Below are positions 25,913 through 34,507 of a stretch of 64,000 bases of DNA, one piece after another. How positions within the stretch are numbered: position 1 is the stretch's first letter; each line of letters starts with the position of its first letter. Made by a program: the position numbers and the translations under genes. The notes beneath the pieces were generated by a model, which was given only the letters and a program-made list of their open reading frames with translations, made no database searches and was not told the DNA's origin. Location: NCBI GenBank assembly GCA_963787205.1, contig CAWBCD010000009.1:1-64000 (forward strand). Reading direction: 5' to 3'. The DNA is from DATFNI01 sp963787205 (GTDB lineage Bacteria > Bacteroidota > Rhodothermia > Balneolales > DATFMH01).

Positions 25913-26620
25913 CTATTCAAATAGCTTATCGATCTCATCCTGTCGCATATCCCGTGCGGGTTTCGTGTTATTATTCGGGGCGAACTCTCGATCGGCAGTG
26001 AGCTTGCCGTTGTCCGTTATGAATGAGTTAAGAATATGGCTGATTTCTTCAGGTTCAACACCCAGAGACTGCATCAGATAGTTCTTGGTCTCGTCGGTGA
26101 TATTCAGCTCATTGATACAGGCAAATATGGATATCAGTTTCGATTGCGCCTGACCCAAAACCTTTTTCACATGAATCAGCTTTTGCGAAACGATATCGTG
26201 AAACTGCAGAGCCGTTATGACCGAGTCGGTATCTCTGCGAAGCTGTTTGAGTTCATGCTTCAATATGTCTGGATTTTTTCCCGCCATTGAACCGGGTGAC
26301 AACATCGCATCCGTTCTTTCCTGCATATCGGTTACCTGGCTCATGATCTGGAATGTTGAATCGGTCATTTGGTCAATGGCACCTTCCAGCATATGCGCGA
26401 TATTTGGCATGATTCCCTGATTTAACAGGGGTTGATCAGATACATAACCCAATAAAGGTGTCATATCATTGAAGAAAAGAAACAGTTCTTCAAGCAAAGG
26501 CATAATCTCTTCGCCAAGTGAAAAAAGTTCTTTCAGATGCTGAATACGAATCAGTATCTCTTCATAATGTTCATCACCTGAGAATGCAGGGAATGAGGAT
26601 TGTGAATTTTCAGCTGGCAT
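25913..26620 (-). CDS. cheZ: CheZ-like CheY-P phosphatase
   Basis: A 235-aa helical protein. The central four-helix-bundle motif TALQFHDIVSQKL places D142 and Q146, equivalent to catalytic D143 and Q147 of Escherichia coli CheZ. The C-terminal peptide RQDEIDKLFE matches the CheY-docking tail. It accelerates CheY-P dephosphorylation in the cytoplasm. It lies 3 nt after the second cheY on the minus strand, forming a cheY-cheZ pair as in proteobacteria. Confidence 0.88.
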   Translation of the reverse strand: MPAENSQSSFPAFSGDEHYEEILIRIQHLKELFSLGEEIMPLLEELFLFFNDMTPLLGYVSDQPLLNQGIMPNIAHMLEGAIDQMTDSTFQIMSQVTDMQERTDAMLSPGSMAGKNPDILKHELKQLRRDTDSVITALQFHDIVSQKLIHVKKVLGQAQSKLISIFACINELNITDETKNYLMQSLGVEPEEISHILNSFITDNGKLTADREFAPNNNTKPARDMRQDEIDKLFE

Positions 26621-26623
26621 GGA

Positions 26624-27052
26624 TCAGATCATTAATTTTTCGATTTTCTCTTGCAGAACCTCGGTAGTGAAGGGCTTGACGATATAATTATTAACGCCCG
26701 CTTTCACAGCTTCAATCACGTGTTCTTTCATGCCTCTGGTAGTAATCATGAGGATTGGAAGATCCTTGTATTGATCGTTATTCCTAACCCATGTAACAAA
26801 TTCAAGGCCGTTCATTTCAGGCATATTCCAGTCAGTTATAATAAAGCCGATGGAATTATGTCCCATTTGTTTTATGGCTTCGGCTCCATTACCTGCCGAA
26901 ACTACATTTCGGAAGCCCAGTTGTTTAAGCGTGTTATGAATGATGCGCCGCATGGTAGGCGAGTCTTCAACGATTAAAATGTTTTTATCGTTTTCATTCA
27001 TACTCGTTGCTAACTGATTTGAAATAGCCTCGTTCTGTATTTCTGGGGTCAT
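26624..27052 (-). CDS. cheY: Chemotaxis response regulator CheY (paired with cheZ)
   Basis: A 142-aa receiver domain. A 17-residue leader precedes an internal ATG at 27001 that would give a standard-length CheY. Phosphoacceptor D74 lies in IITDWNMPEMNG, with T-site ITTRGMKE and K in IVKPFTTE. Sequence and cheZ linkage match the CheY that binds FliM. A CGATAA-containing element (GTCGATAA, minus strand, near 27131-27138) lies upstream but lacks a good -35, so sigma-28 control is only possible. Confidence 0.93.
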   Translation of the reverse strand: MTPEIQNEAISNQLATSMNENDKNILIVEDSPTMRRIIHNTLKQLGFRNVVSAGNGAEAIKQMGHNSIGFIITDWNMPEMNGLEFVTWVRNNDQYKDLPILMITTRGMKEHVIEAVKAGVNNYIVKPFTTEVLQEKIEKLMI

Positions 27053-27148
27053 TTTCTCTGATGCTACGATGTAAAAAATGTTTACAAATTCATGGTTATG
27101 AAAAAAACCACGTACTTCTTTCTTATCAGTTATCGACGTTATGTATGA

Positions 27149-28372
27149 TTATTGAAGAATAAGAAGTTTTAATTTTTCTATTAGTTGAGAGTAACGCAGC
27201 TTGAGGGCCAAGTTTTCGGGTGTTGGGGGGGCATAGTCCAATGTCTTCAACACGCTACCAAAGCTCACCCTGGCTTGCTCAACCTGTCCGAGTTTAAATT
27301 GGTATTGCCCGAGTTCAGCCCATAACTGATATGCTGAAGGAGCAATTGATACTGCCTCCTTCATTAGAACCACCGCATCGTCAAACTGTTGGTTTATTGA
27401 TAAAATCATCGCTTCTCTGCGACGTACATCAACTTCCAGATCGGGAATAAAGCTGTCATTATGCCGTTCGGACTGCGCCCTTGAGAATTGACGATATTTT
27501 TGATAATGACTGACGGCCCCCCTATTATCCCCGGTTAATTCAAGATATTTGCCCTGATAGTAGTGGTAATCGGGAAAAATATCGGGTGCGGGCAGCATGC
27601 TAAGAAATTTTTTAACCAACATTTCCTCACGTTTCAGGAAGGAATACTCAAAGCACAAATGAAGAAGATGACGACGCATCGGAAAAGTTACGCCACACCA
27701 GAGGGATTTCTCCGCAATTTTTATAGCCGTATCGAGTTGCCCTTCCATTTGGTAGTGCTGAGCCAGGTAGGCAAGTAAAAAGGGATTATTCGGTGACTCT
27801 TTTAGCTTGGCCTGCAGAATCCTGAGGTTACGCTGACGTTTAAGTCCGGTATTTACATTATGATTATACCCTTTGTGAATAATCCGTACCGGGCTGCCGA
27901 ATACCTGTGATTTCGAAATATGAAGTGTCTCGTGTATCGCAGATTCATAGTGAATGTCAGGATGATTACGGTAGAAACGAACCAGCCGGTGAATAAGAGA
28001 AACTTCACTGCCCTGCTCGTTTTTCAGGTTGTGAATATTGAGATAGTACCCTAAAGCATCTGCCCACGGGTAGGATTCAAAAAACCACGGGACATCATCA
28101 CCGGCGATCTCTTCATCAGCATCCAGTTGCAGCAGCCATGGATTCCTTGCGTGAGACAATGCAGCGTTCCTCGCCTCTGCAAAATCATTCTTCCATTCGT
28201 GATCATAGACGGATGCATTATATCGTTTTGCAATTTCCTTAGTCTTATCTGTAGATCCGGTGTCCATGATGACAATCTCATCAACCCATGCACGTACACT
28301 CTCGAGACACGCGGCGAGATGGCGCTCTTCGTTCTTGACAATCATGCACAACGAGATCGGCAGCTTATCCAT
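27149..28372 (-). CDS. GT2-TPR glycosyltransferase at the end of the flagellar operon
   Basis: About 407 aa from ATG 28372. The N-terminal GT2 domain (ISLCMIVKNEERHLAACLES, IVIMDTGSTDKTKEIA, FAEARNAALSHA, LQLDADEEI) is followed from about residue 190 by TPR repeats (NPFLLAYLAQHYQMEGQLDT, SIAPSAYQLWAELGQYQFKL). This architecture resembles bacterial protein glycosyltransferases that recognise polypeptide acceptors. The upstream in-frame extension to 28474 overlaps the preceding gene and is discounted. It is the last gene of the flg-fliW-csrA string, so flagellin or another flagellar protein is a plausible acceptor. Confidence 0.82.
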   Translation of the reverse strand: MDKLPISLCMIVKNEERHLAACLESVRAWVDEIVIMDTGSTDKTKEIAKRYNASVYDHEWKNDFAEARNAALSHARNPWLLQLDADEEIAGDDVPWFFESYPWADALGYYLNIHNLKNEQGSEVSLIHRLVRFYRNHPDIHYESAIHETLHISKSQVFGSPVRIIHKGYNHNVNTGLKRQRNLRILQAKLKESPNNPFLLAYLAQHYQMEGQLDTAIKIAEKSLWCGVTFPMRRHLLHLCFEYSFLKREEMLVKKFLSMLPAPDIFPDYHYYQGKYLELTGDNRGAVSHYQKYRQFSRAQSERHNDSFIPDLEVDVRRREAMILSINQQFDDAVVLMKEAVSIAPSAYQLWAELGQYQFKLGQVEQARVSFGSVLKTLDYAPPTPENLALKLRYSQLIEKLKLLILQ

Positions 28373-28406
28373 CCTCAATGATTTTCGGTGAAGGGAATAC
28401 AGATTG

Positions 28407-28937
28407 TCAGGCAAAAACCGGATGGTTTGGATCACGCCGGCGGGCCTCTTCAAAATACGTTTCTGCTTTCTCATTAAGACCGACGCGTTTCATCAGATCA
28501 CCCATCATGATCCAGTTTTCAACCTCATCAGGATTTGTTACCAGACGGTCATAGAGATATTGAGTGGCCTCTTCAAATTTTTCCTGGAGGATGTATACTA
28601 AAACACGGTTGCGATGCGCGGCCTCGAGATCTTCGAGTTCAATCGCTTCGGTTAAATCCTGATCGGCAGCATCCAGCTCATTCAGGTTCATCTTTGCAAA
28701 AGCCCTGAGATTATAAAGAGCAGCATCATAGGGGGCATTGTCAATGGCCCGATCTAGCGCCTGAATGCTTTCTTTCCAATTAAAACGGAATTGATGAGCC
28801 ATAGCTTCTACATGGAAAGCTTCGGCAGCATCCGGATAGTTAGCTTGTAGCTCCTCAGCTAATTGAAGACAATGATCATAGTCTCCCTTTTCGAGGGTTT
28901 GAAGGCAGGTTTCAAGTTGAGCGTCGTAGGTAGCCAT
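28407..28937 (-). CDS. TPR-repeat protein
   Basis: A 176-aa protein made of at least four TPR units (KGDYDHCLQLAEELQANYPD, FNWKESIQALDRAIDNAPYD, LNELDAADQDLTEAIELEDL, LNEKAETYFEEARRRDPN). No signal peptide is seen, so it is probably a cytoplasmic interaction module. It lies one base after csrA and 34 nt before the GT2-TPR gene, so it may work with that glycosyltransferase. The function is not known from sequence. Confidence 0.82.
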   Translation of the reverse strand: MATYDAQLETCLQTLEKGDYDHCLQLAEELQANYPDAAEAFHVEAMAHQFRFNWKESIQALDRAIDNAPYDAALYNLRAFAKMNLNELDAADQDLTEAIELEDLEAAHRNRVLVYILQEKFEEATQYLYDRLVTNPDEVENWIMMGDLMKRVGLNEKAETYFEEARRRDPNHPVFA

Positions 28938-28938
28938 G

Positions 28939-29187
28939 TCAGGGTTCGTTAGGAGATTTTAGTTTTTTTAAGATATCGGGAAGATCGACCGAACTTGGCT
29001 TGGTGTCGGCAAGAGACTCTCGGTTTTCAAACTTAACCCGGTCCATAATTTCGTCTCGGACAATCGTAACATCCCGCGGGGCGTCAATGCCCAGTTTGAT
29101 CTGATTTCGACCAATTTCGACGATGGTGATTTTGATGTTATCATTAAGGTAAATTCCTTCACCTTCTTTTCGTGAGAGAACCAGCAT
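28939..29187 (-). CDS. csrA: Carbon storage/translational regulator CsrA
   Basis: An 82-aa RNA-binding repressor. The N-terminus MLVLSRKEGEGIYLNDNIKI and the motif VEIGRNQIKLGIDAPRDVTI are the canonical CsrA beta strands, with R in the APR motif forming the GGA-binding surface. The tail is about 20 residues longer than in enterobacterial CsrA. It is encoded directly after fliW (10-nt gap). The likely main target is the flagellin leader hairpin at 13580-13597. Confidence 0.96.
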   Translation of the reverse strand: MLVLSRKEGEGIYLNDNIKITIVEIGRNQIKLGIDAPRDVTIVRDEIMDRVKFENRESLADTKPSSVDLPDILKKLKSPNEP

Positions 29188-29197
29188 GGTTTATTCC

Positions 29198-29626
29198 TCA
29201 TGTCGATTGCATAGTGATGTAATCCAGAATATACTGCTCTCCCTTCTGCAGTTCTACATCTACGACGATTGGTGCCTTTAATGAGATGTGTTTTATTGAA
29301 GGGTTGAGCTTAAGGATCACATAAGCAGCCGTGTTAGGATTATCATTCAGAATCTGCATGAGTTGAGGATAATAAGCCTCACGTGATTCCTCATCCAAAT
29401 CTTCGGAATCAATCAGGGTTAAGGGTATCACCGGCAAGTGGTACAACCCACTCTGACTGATCATCCAAACTAATGGCTGGTACTCTTCGATACAAACAAA
29501 AGCGAAATAGCGTTCACTGTCGAGTCCGGGAACTCCCTTAGGGAAGTGTATGATTTTTTTGTTTTCTATGCCCATCGGCCCAAAAACCCGGGAATCGATC
29601 ATCGATGTATTGGACACATTAGACAT
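29198..29626 (-). CDS. fliW: Flagellar assembly factor FliW
   Basis: About 142 aa from ATG 29626. An earlier in-frame ATG at 29632 is possible; GGAG lies 3 or 9 bases before the two. Conserved features: FGPMGIENKKIIHFPKGVPG, YFAFVCIEEYQPLVWMIS, APIVVDVELQKGEQYILD. FliW binds CsrA and flagellin competitively, releasing flagellin translation when cytoplasmic flagellin is low. The fliW-csrA gene pair is the usual arrangement. Confidence 0.95.
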   Translation of the reverse strand: MSNVSNTSMIDSRVFGPMGIENKKIIHFPKGVPGLDSERYFAFVCIEEYQPLVWMISQSGLYHLPVIPLTLIDSEDLDEESREAYYPQLMQILNDNPNTAAYVILKLNPSIKHISLKAPIVVDVELQKGEQYILDYITMQST

Positions 29627-29654
29627 GGTCATCGGCTCCGGCACATTACTATGA

Positions 29655-30542
29655 TTACATGTACTTAGCAAGGTTATTACTCATAATTTGGGAGTGTACG
29701 GATAAAGCGGCAGAATACGCCGTCTGCAGACTTTGAAACTGACTGATCACAGTAGCATAATCGGCATCTGTGAGGTTACTTATATTCGATTGCAGGTTGA
29801 TATTACTTGCATCGTACTGATTCGTCGTAAACTGCATCTGATTAATGGTATTACCCAGTTGACCATTCAGATCACTGACATGCCCCACGGCCGAAGTAAT
29901 ATTATTCAGCTCATTACTTACACCTTGCGAATTGCCTGCACGCAAGCTCGATGAAAGCCGGTCAAGCATCTTAAAAATGGTATCACCACTCTTATAATCT
30001 ATCAGGCTATTTCCATTTGTACTGACCTTAACCGTACCGCTGTCGCTGATTTTGATATTCAATGACCCGGAATCGCCATTATAGGTGACCGTATTGCCTG
30101 AAACCGAAAAAGGTGGCTTATCCGACTTTGTACCTCCGAACAAGTAACGCCCCTGAATCTGGGTATTGGTCAGTTCGACCAGCGATTGTTTTAACTGGTC
30201 GACGTTATCTGCCATGTTACTCATATCACTTTGCGACAGGGTACCGTTTGCTCCCTGAACGGCAATGGATTTAATCTTAGTGAGTTCGTCCTGCATCTGG
30301 GTCATGGCGTCACTGGCTGAGTTTGCCTGGGTAAGGCCCGAGCTAATATTCTTCTGATACTGTTGATTCCTTTTGACTTCTGCATCAAGATTGCGCCCAT
30401 TGGAATACGCAGATGGATTATCGGATGGCTTGTTTACACTCTTTTGAGTGGATAACTGCTCTTCGAGCTTGGCCATCTCAGAACGATTGCGGTTAATGTT
30501 CTGAAGAAATGTATTGATATAACTTTGCTCTGTTATTCTCAT
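29655..30542 (-). CDS. flgL: Hook-filament junction protein FlgL (HAP3)
   Basis: A 295-aa flagellin-like junction protein. The N-terminal helix MRITEQSYINTFLQNINRNR carries LEEQLSTQKSVNKPSDNPSA. The C-terminus has NLTDADYATVISQFQSLQTA. Between them lies the short central domain with GRYLFGGTKSDKPPF, typical of FlgL. It is exported by the flagellar type III system. It lies 2 nt after flgK. Confidence 0.95.
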   Translation of the reverse strand: MRITEQSYINTFLQNINRNRSEMAKLEEQLSTQKSVNKPSDNPSAYSNGRNLDAEVKRNQQYQKNISSGLTQANSASDAMTQMQDELTKIKSIAVQGANGTLSQSDMSNMADNVDQLKQSLVELTNTQIQGRYLFGGTKSDKPPFSVSGNTVTYNGDSGSLNIKISDSGTVKVSTNGNSLIDYKSGDTIFKMLDRLSSSLRAGNSQGVSNELNNITSAVGHVSDLNGQLGNTINQMQFTTNQYDASNINLQSNISNLTDADYATVISQFQSLQTAYSAALSVHSQIMSNNLAKYM

Positions 30543-30544
30543 GG

Positions 30545-31900
30545 TCAGAGGATAGATATGAGTGATTGGAACATCTGCTGTGATGTATTCAGTACCTTTG
30601 CCGTGGCCTGATATGCATTCTGATATTTAATCATATTTGTAAGTTGTTCATCAAGGTTGACCCCTGACGTACTGGCTTGCTGGGTATCAAGCAAATTTTT
30701 GGCCGATTGCAGTGTCTGTATACTGTTCGTCAGATTGGTAATATCAGAACCTGCTGAAGTTGCTATAGCCGTTGCATTTTGTTGAAGAGTTTGTCCATTG
30801 ATGACATTACTGTTTCCCAGATCATTGATTTGCAATGCAATATTGTTATTGCCCGTTGCACCTGCCGTGTCTGAGGCTGCAATAGCCTGAGGATTATTTT
30901 GAATCAAAGAATTCAGGGAAATTGTCTTTGCAGTAGTATTATTAGGGTCAAAGAAATCGACGCCCGTATTGCCATTCATATCGTATCCCGTTTTATGAAT
31001 GGCATTTACTTTTTCAACCAGAGTCTTGGCGAGTGAATCCAACTGATTTTGATAACCCGGGATTACTTTGTCATAATTGGTAATGTTGGCACCGACACTC
31101 CCTCCGGTTATGTCCAAAGCTTTTCCGTTACCCAGACGGACACGCATCTGATTATTGCCTGTGTCTTCTTCTGTTTGGAGAGATCGCGACTGATCGTTGT
31201 GCAATACGACCATGCCACCAATGCGTATCTCGTAGTCGTTGTTTGAATTTTTAAGGACCGTGAAATTGACAAGTTTTGATAAATCCTGAAGTTTTTGAGC
31301 ACGCTGATCGAGCGACTGATTATCGGGATGTCCAAGATTCTGACTCGAAAGTATCGACTTGTTCAGCGTTGCAATATCACTGAGAAGGCCGTTGACCTGG
31401 GTTACATCGGTTCTTATGGAGGTAGCTACATCTCCCTGCATTGTGGTCAATGTCGAGTTTAAACTATGAAAGCGACTGGTCAGTGCCTGAGTCTGATTGA
31501 TGACATTGTTACGTAGTGTATTGTCTTCCGGCTGATTGGACAGATTACTGAATGAATTGAAAAAATTGCCTAACAGTTGATCCAGATCCTGTCCGTTTTG
31601 TGTGGAAAGAGTTGATTGCAACTGTTGCAGAACTTTTTGTTGCTCCTGCTGTGATCCAATCTGGCTTTGCTTGTCCCGGATTTGTTGATCGATTATGTTG
31701 TCGTGCAAACGCTGTACATCCTGGATATTGACACCCAGCCCGATAGATAGCCCGCCGCTTTGATAGCCTGCAGAGGTCACATCCAGACGCTGCTGGCTAT
31801 ACCCCGGAGTGCTGGCGTTAGCAATATTATTACCAATCACGTCCATCGCCATGCGGCTGGCTTGTAAACCACGTTTTGTTATCTCTAACAAAGTATCCAT
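30545..31900 (-). CDS. flgK: Hook-filament junction protein FlgK (HAP1)
   Basis: A 451-aa junction protein. The rod/hook-type N-terminus MDTLLEITKRGLQASRMAMD leads to NNIANASTPGYSQQR. The C-terminus has GVNLDEQLTNMIKYQNAYQA, followed by AKVLNTSQQMFQSLISIL. FlgK joins hook to filament. It is encoded immediately before flgL and after its chaperone gene flgN. Confidence 0.96.
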   Translation of the reverse strand: MDTLLEITKRGLQASRMAMDVIGNNIANASTPGYSQQRLDVTSAGYQSGGLSIGLGVNIQDVQRLHDNIIDQQIRDKQSQIGSQQEQQKVLQQLQSTLSTQNGQDLDQLLGNFFNSFSNLSNQPEDNTLRNNVINQTQALTSRFHSLNSTLTTMQGDVATSIRTDVTQVNGLLSDIATLNKSILSSQNLGHPDNQSLDQRAQKLQDLSKLVNFTVLKNSNNDYEIRIGGMVVLHNDQSRSLQTEEDTGNNQMRVRLGNGKALDITGGSVGANITNYDKVIPGYQNQLDSLAKTLVEKVNAIHKTGYDMNGNTGVDFFDPNNTTAKTISLNSLIQNNPQAIAASDTAGATGNNNIALQINDLGNSNVINGQTLQQNATAIATSAGSDITNLTNSIQTLQSAKNLLDTQQASTSGVNLDEQLTNMIKYQNAYQATAKVLNTSQQMFQSLISIL

Positions 31901-31904
31901 AATA

Positions 31905-32450
31905 TCAGGCGGTTTGATTAATCATTCGGGCCAGTCCTGCGCTCTGAGACTTGTGTCCGTTGTTGGTGTAATGCATGTTGTGTTGATTACTCAAGGCATA
32001 AATCTCGCGAAGAGTATGGGAAACATGATCCTGGGCGAATTCAAGCAGGTTTACGAGTTGTTGTTGAGCTTTCTGTGTACTGGAAATAACGGAAAGCAGC
32101 CTTTCGCGTAATGGTCCGAATTCTTCACGCATTTGATCTACCTGATCCAGAATAACAGATAGACTCGGTGAGGGACTTTGCAGTTTCAGATCATGAAATA
32201 CCTGGCTGATCAATCGCTGGAAGCTCTGTTCACGCTGATTGAGCAGGTAAGTTAGCTCTAGCTGTTTCTCGGCAAAAGCCACAATTTCATCAAAGTCATT
32301 CTCGACAACAGCTCTGAGTTGTTGATGGATAAGCTGTTCCATTTCCTCAAAAGTACTTATAAGCTGCTGGAGGCTTTCGTGCAGCGCCGGGTATTCTGTT
32401 CCTGCCGTGCTGGAATCGGTATGGTTAGCTGATTGAAACTGCTGTGTCAT
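31905..32450 (-). CDS. flgN: FlgN-like export chaperone for FlgK/FlgL
   Basis: A 181-aa, mostly coiled-coil helical protein (LQQLISTFEEMEQLIHQQLR; FAEKQLELTYLLNQREQSFQ). FlgN family proteins bind the C-termini of FlgK and FlgL in the cytoplasm. The order flgJ-flgN-flgK-flgL is the standard position. It overlaps flgJ by 4 nt. Confidence 0.8.
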   Translation of the reverse strand: MTQQFQSANHTDSSTAGTEYPALHESLQQLISTFEEMEQLIHQQLRAVVENDFDEIVAFAEKQLELTYLLNQREQSFQRLISQVFHDLKLQSPSPSLSVILDQVDQMREEFGPLRERLLSVISSTQKAQQQLVNLLEFAQDHVSHTLREIYALSNQHNMHYTNNGHKSQSAGLARMINQTA

Positions 32451-32758
32451 GACGAGGAGGATGATTCAGATTTTTGGTTCCAGTATTTCATCATCAAATT
32501 GGCAATGCCAAGTTCATGTTTTGAAGCGAGTTCCTGGGCCAGTACTTGATTTACATGAGATCGATATATTTCTGCCACGCCTTTGTCTTCACTATTATCG
32601 GACATCTTAAATGTGCCTTTAGTCATCTCGCGGACTAGCTGCAGAGCGAAGATTTCCTCAAACTGAGTGGCCGTTTTTTCTTTTTTTTGCTCTTCAACCG
32701 TAGCCTTATCCTCTTTAAGATTAATAGGCTGATTCGTTGATAAAGGTTGTAATTTCAT
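32447..32758 (-). CDS. flgJ: FlgJ-like rod-binding protein (single domain)
   Basis: About 103 aa from ATG 32758, which has GAGG seven bases upstream; the alternative GTG 32770 overlaps the flgI stop. It matches only the N-terminal rod-binding half of FlgJ (TQFEEIFALQLVREMTKGTF, ...HELGIANLMMKYW). The muramidase domain present in enterobacterial FlgJ is absent, as in many non-gamma lineages, so rod passage through peptidoglycan must rely on a separate lytic enzyme. Confidence 0.88.
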   Translation of the reverse strand: MKLQPLSTNQPINLKEDKATVEEQKKEKTATQFEEIFALQLVREMTKGTFKMSDNSEDKGVAEIYRSHVNQVLAQELASKHELGIANLMMKYWNQKSESSSSS

Positions 32759-32766
32759 TGTTGCCC

Positions 32767-33891
32767 TCACATGATAATTAGTTTGCCTTTCAGAGCCCCG
32801 GCCCGATCAATAGCCTGAAATATGGCGATAATATCGCGTGGACTCATACCCAGGTTGTTGAGCGCCGAGGCAAGCTGACCAACCGTGGTGTTATTTTGCA
32901 GAACAAAGGTCTTCGAATTTTGCTGCGCAATACCTGCTTCAGGAACATTGCCTTGTACGGTTTTCCCCGTTTTGGAAAATGGAGCCGGTTGCGACACATA
33001 GGGCAAGAGTCGTGTTTGTATTTGTACATTGCCGTGGCTGACCATCACTTCTCCAATACGCACATTACCTCCGGCCACAATGGTTCCGGATCGTTCATTA
33101 ATAACAACCCGTGCGGGAACTTCAACACTTACAGGTGTTTGCATCACTTTGGCAATGAATTGGTTCATTGAACCCGTGTTGTTGGCATTTTGTGGCCACT
33201 GTATCGTGATGAGTCCGGCATTTTCCACACTGGCTTTGGCCCCGGTTGTTTTTGAAATAGCATCTGAAATATTCTGGGCATTGGCATAGTCGGGTTTGAG
33301 CAGAACCAGGCCAAATGGTTTTTTGTTGTCCGGGGAGAACAACTGGTTCTTCATGACAATACCACCATTGGGAATCGTAGCTGTCAAAGAAGGATTCTGA
33401 GAGACACGCGCACCGGGGACTTCGGCAGACAAGTCACCTGAAACAAGAGCGCCCTGAGCCTTGGCTTCAACATTGGGGTCATTGGGATCAATCAACGGTG
33501 TCTGCAGCAATACCCCACCCGAAAGGCTGGAAGCATCTCCCAGGGATGAGACCGTAACATCCACATAACTGCCGGTAGCATTATAAGGACTGATATCGGC
33601 CGTTACCATTACAGCGGCAACATTCCGTGTCTGCAACTGGCTGGGGTCAACCGAGATGCCGAATTTTTTCAACATATTAGCAATCGACTGGACCGTAAAG
33701 GTGGCCCCCCGCTTCATGATCGTTCGGTCGCCGGTTCGGTCAAGACCTGTCACCAGGCCATACCCGATAAGGACGTGATCATCAGCATTCTGGATTTTGC
33801 ACAGGTCCTGGATCTTCATTTGCCCATTTGCACGTTGGACAAAACCGGCGATTACCAACAGGACGAGGATTCCTTGTAAAAATCGTTTCAT
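32767..33891 (-). CDS. flgI: Flagellar P-ring protein FlgI
   Basis: A 374-aa periplasmic P-ring subunit. It has a Sec signal peptide (residues 1-23, FLQGILVLLVIAGFVQRANG) and then the classical FlgI start VLIGYGLVTGLDRTGDRT. Further conserved segments are RNVAAVMVTADISPY, VDVTVSSLGDASSLSGGVLL, VVINERSGTIVAGGNVRIGE and the C-terminal LNNLGMSPRDIIAIFQAI. It shows that the organism has an outer membrane and a Gram-negative basal body. Confidence 0.97.
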   Translation of the reverse strand: MKRFLQGILVLLVIAGFVQRANGQMKIQDLCKIQNADDHVLIGYGLVTGLDRTGDRTIMKRGATFTVQSIANMLKKFGISVDPSQLQTRNVAAVMVTADISPYNATGSYVDVTVSSLGDASSLSGGVLLQTPLIDPNDPNVEAKAQGALVSGDLSAEVPGARVSQNPSLTATIPNGGIVMKNQLFSPDNKKPFGLVLLKPDYANAQNISDAISKTTGAKASVENAGLITIQWPQNANNTGSMNQFIAKVMQTPVSVEVPARVVINERSGTIVAGGNVRIGEVMVSHGNVQIQTRLLPYVSQPAPFSKTGKTVQGNVPEAGIAQQNSKTFVLQNNTTVGQLASALNNLGMSPRDIIAIFQAIDRAGALKGKLIIM

Positions 33892-33898
33892 GTGTTAA

Positions 33899-34507
33899 TT
33901 ATAATTTTCCTTTAAATGCCGTGAAGGCCAAGATGACGCCTAATAGTAAAAAAATCTTTTTTCTGAGAAATCCGGGACGGTCCTTAACCTTTCCTTTTTT
34001 CAGGTATTTAATATGCGCGTCGGCAATCCGGTAAGAAAGAACGCTATTGTTAGTGGATACGTCTTCGGGACGAACATAACCCTGCAGATAAAGCGTATGT
34101 ATTTCTCCATTGATCTCGGTACTCCTGCTGCCCGTGATATGTAAATCACCGTTCTGTTCAATGGTATCGACACGGGCAGTAAATGTTCCTTTTAGCAATT
34201 GATTTTGAACATTTGAGATGTTGTCACTGGTATTGTAATCCAGACTGGCGTTGGCCCCGAAGACAGGGAGAAAATTTGTGATGGAACCGGTAACCTTTCC
34301 GGAAGCATCACCCGAAGAACTGTTTTGGGTATTTGCCTTTGTATTACTTTGTCCACTGATATTTTCAGCCAAAACAATAGTGATGATATCACCTACTTGT
34401 CTTGCCCGATAATCCTGGTAGAGTGAATTTTGAGCAGCAGCGAGACCGGGAATAATCAGAAGCAAAAGAACTACGATCAATCCACTTTTTACAGACGTTA
34501 ATTTCAC
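33899..34507 (-). CDS. flgH: Flagellar L-ring protein FlgH (no lipobox; C-terminal hydrophobic segment)
   Basis: About 202 aa from GTG 34507 (GGGAG eight bases upstream; the start overlaps the flgA stop as GTGA). Conserved FlgH segments are seen: RARQVGDIITIVLAENISG, LKGTFTARVDTI, NGDLHITGSRSTEINGE and VRPEDVSTNNSVLSYRIADA. Two oddities: the signal peptide ends GLAAAQ with no lipobox cysteine, whereas most FlgH are lipoproteins. And after KVKDRPGFLRKK there is a hydrophobic stretch (IFLLLGVILAFTAF), a possible membrane anchor. Confidence 0.93.
   Translation of the reverse strand: MKLTSVKSGLIVVLLLLIIPGLAAAQNSLYQDYRARQVGDIITIVLAENISGQSNTKANTQNSSSGDASGKVTGSITNFLPVFGANASLDYNTSDNISNVQNQLLKGTFTARVDTIEQNGDLHITGSRSTEINGEIHTLYLQGYVRPEDVSTNNSVLSYRIADAHIKYLKKGKVKDRPGFLRKKIFLLLGVILAFTAFKGKL

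Noticed and set aside
27131..27138. GTCGATAA on the minus strand upstream of the second cheY as a sigma-28 promoter
   Set aside because: The position 15 nt upstream reads TTCA rather than TAAA, so only the -10 half matches.
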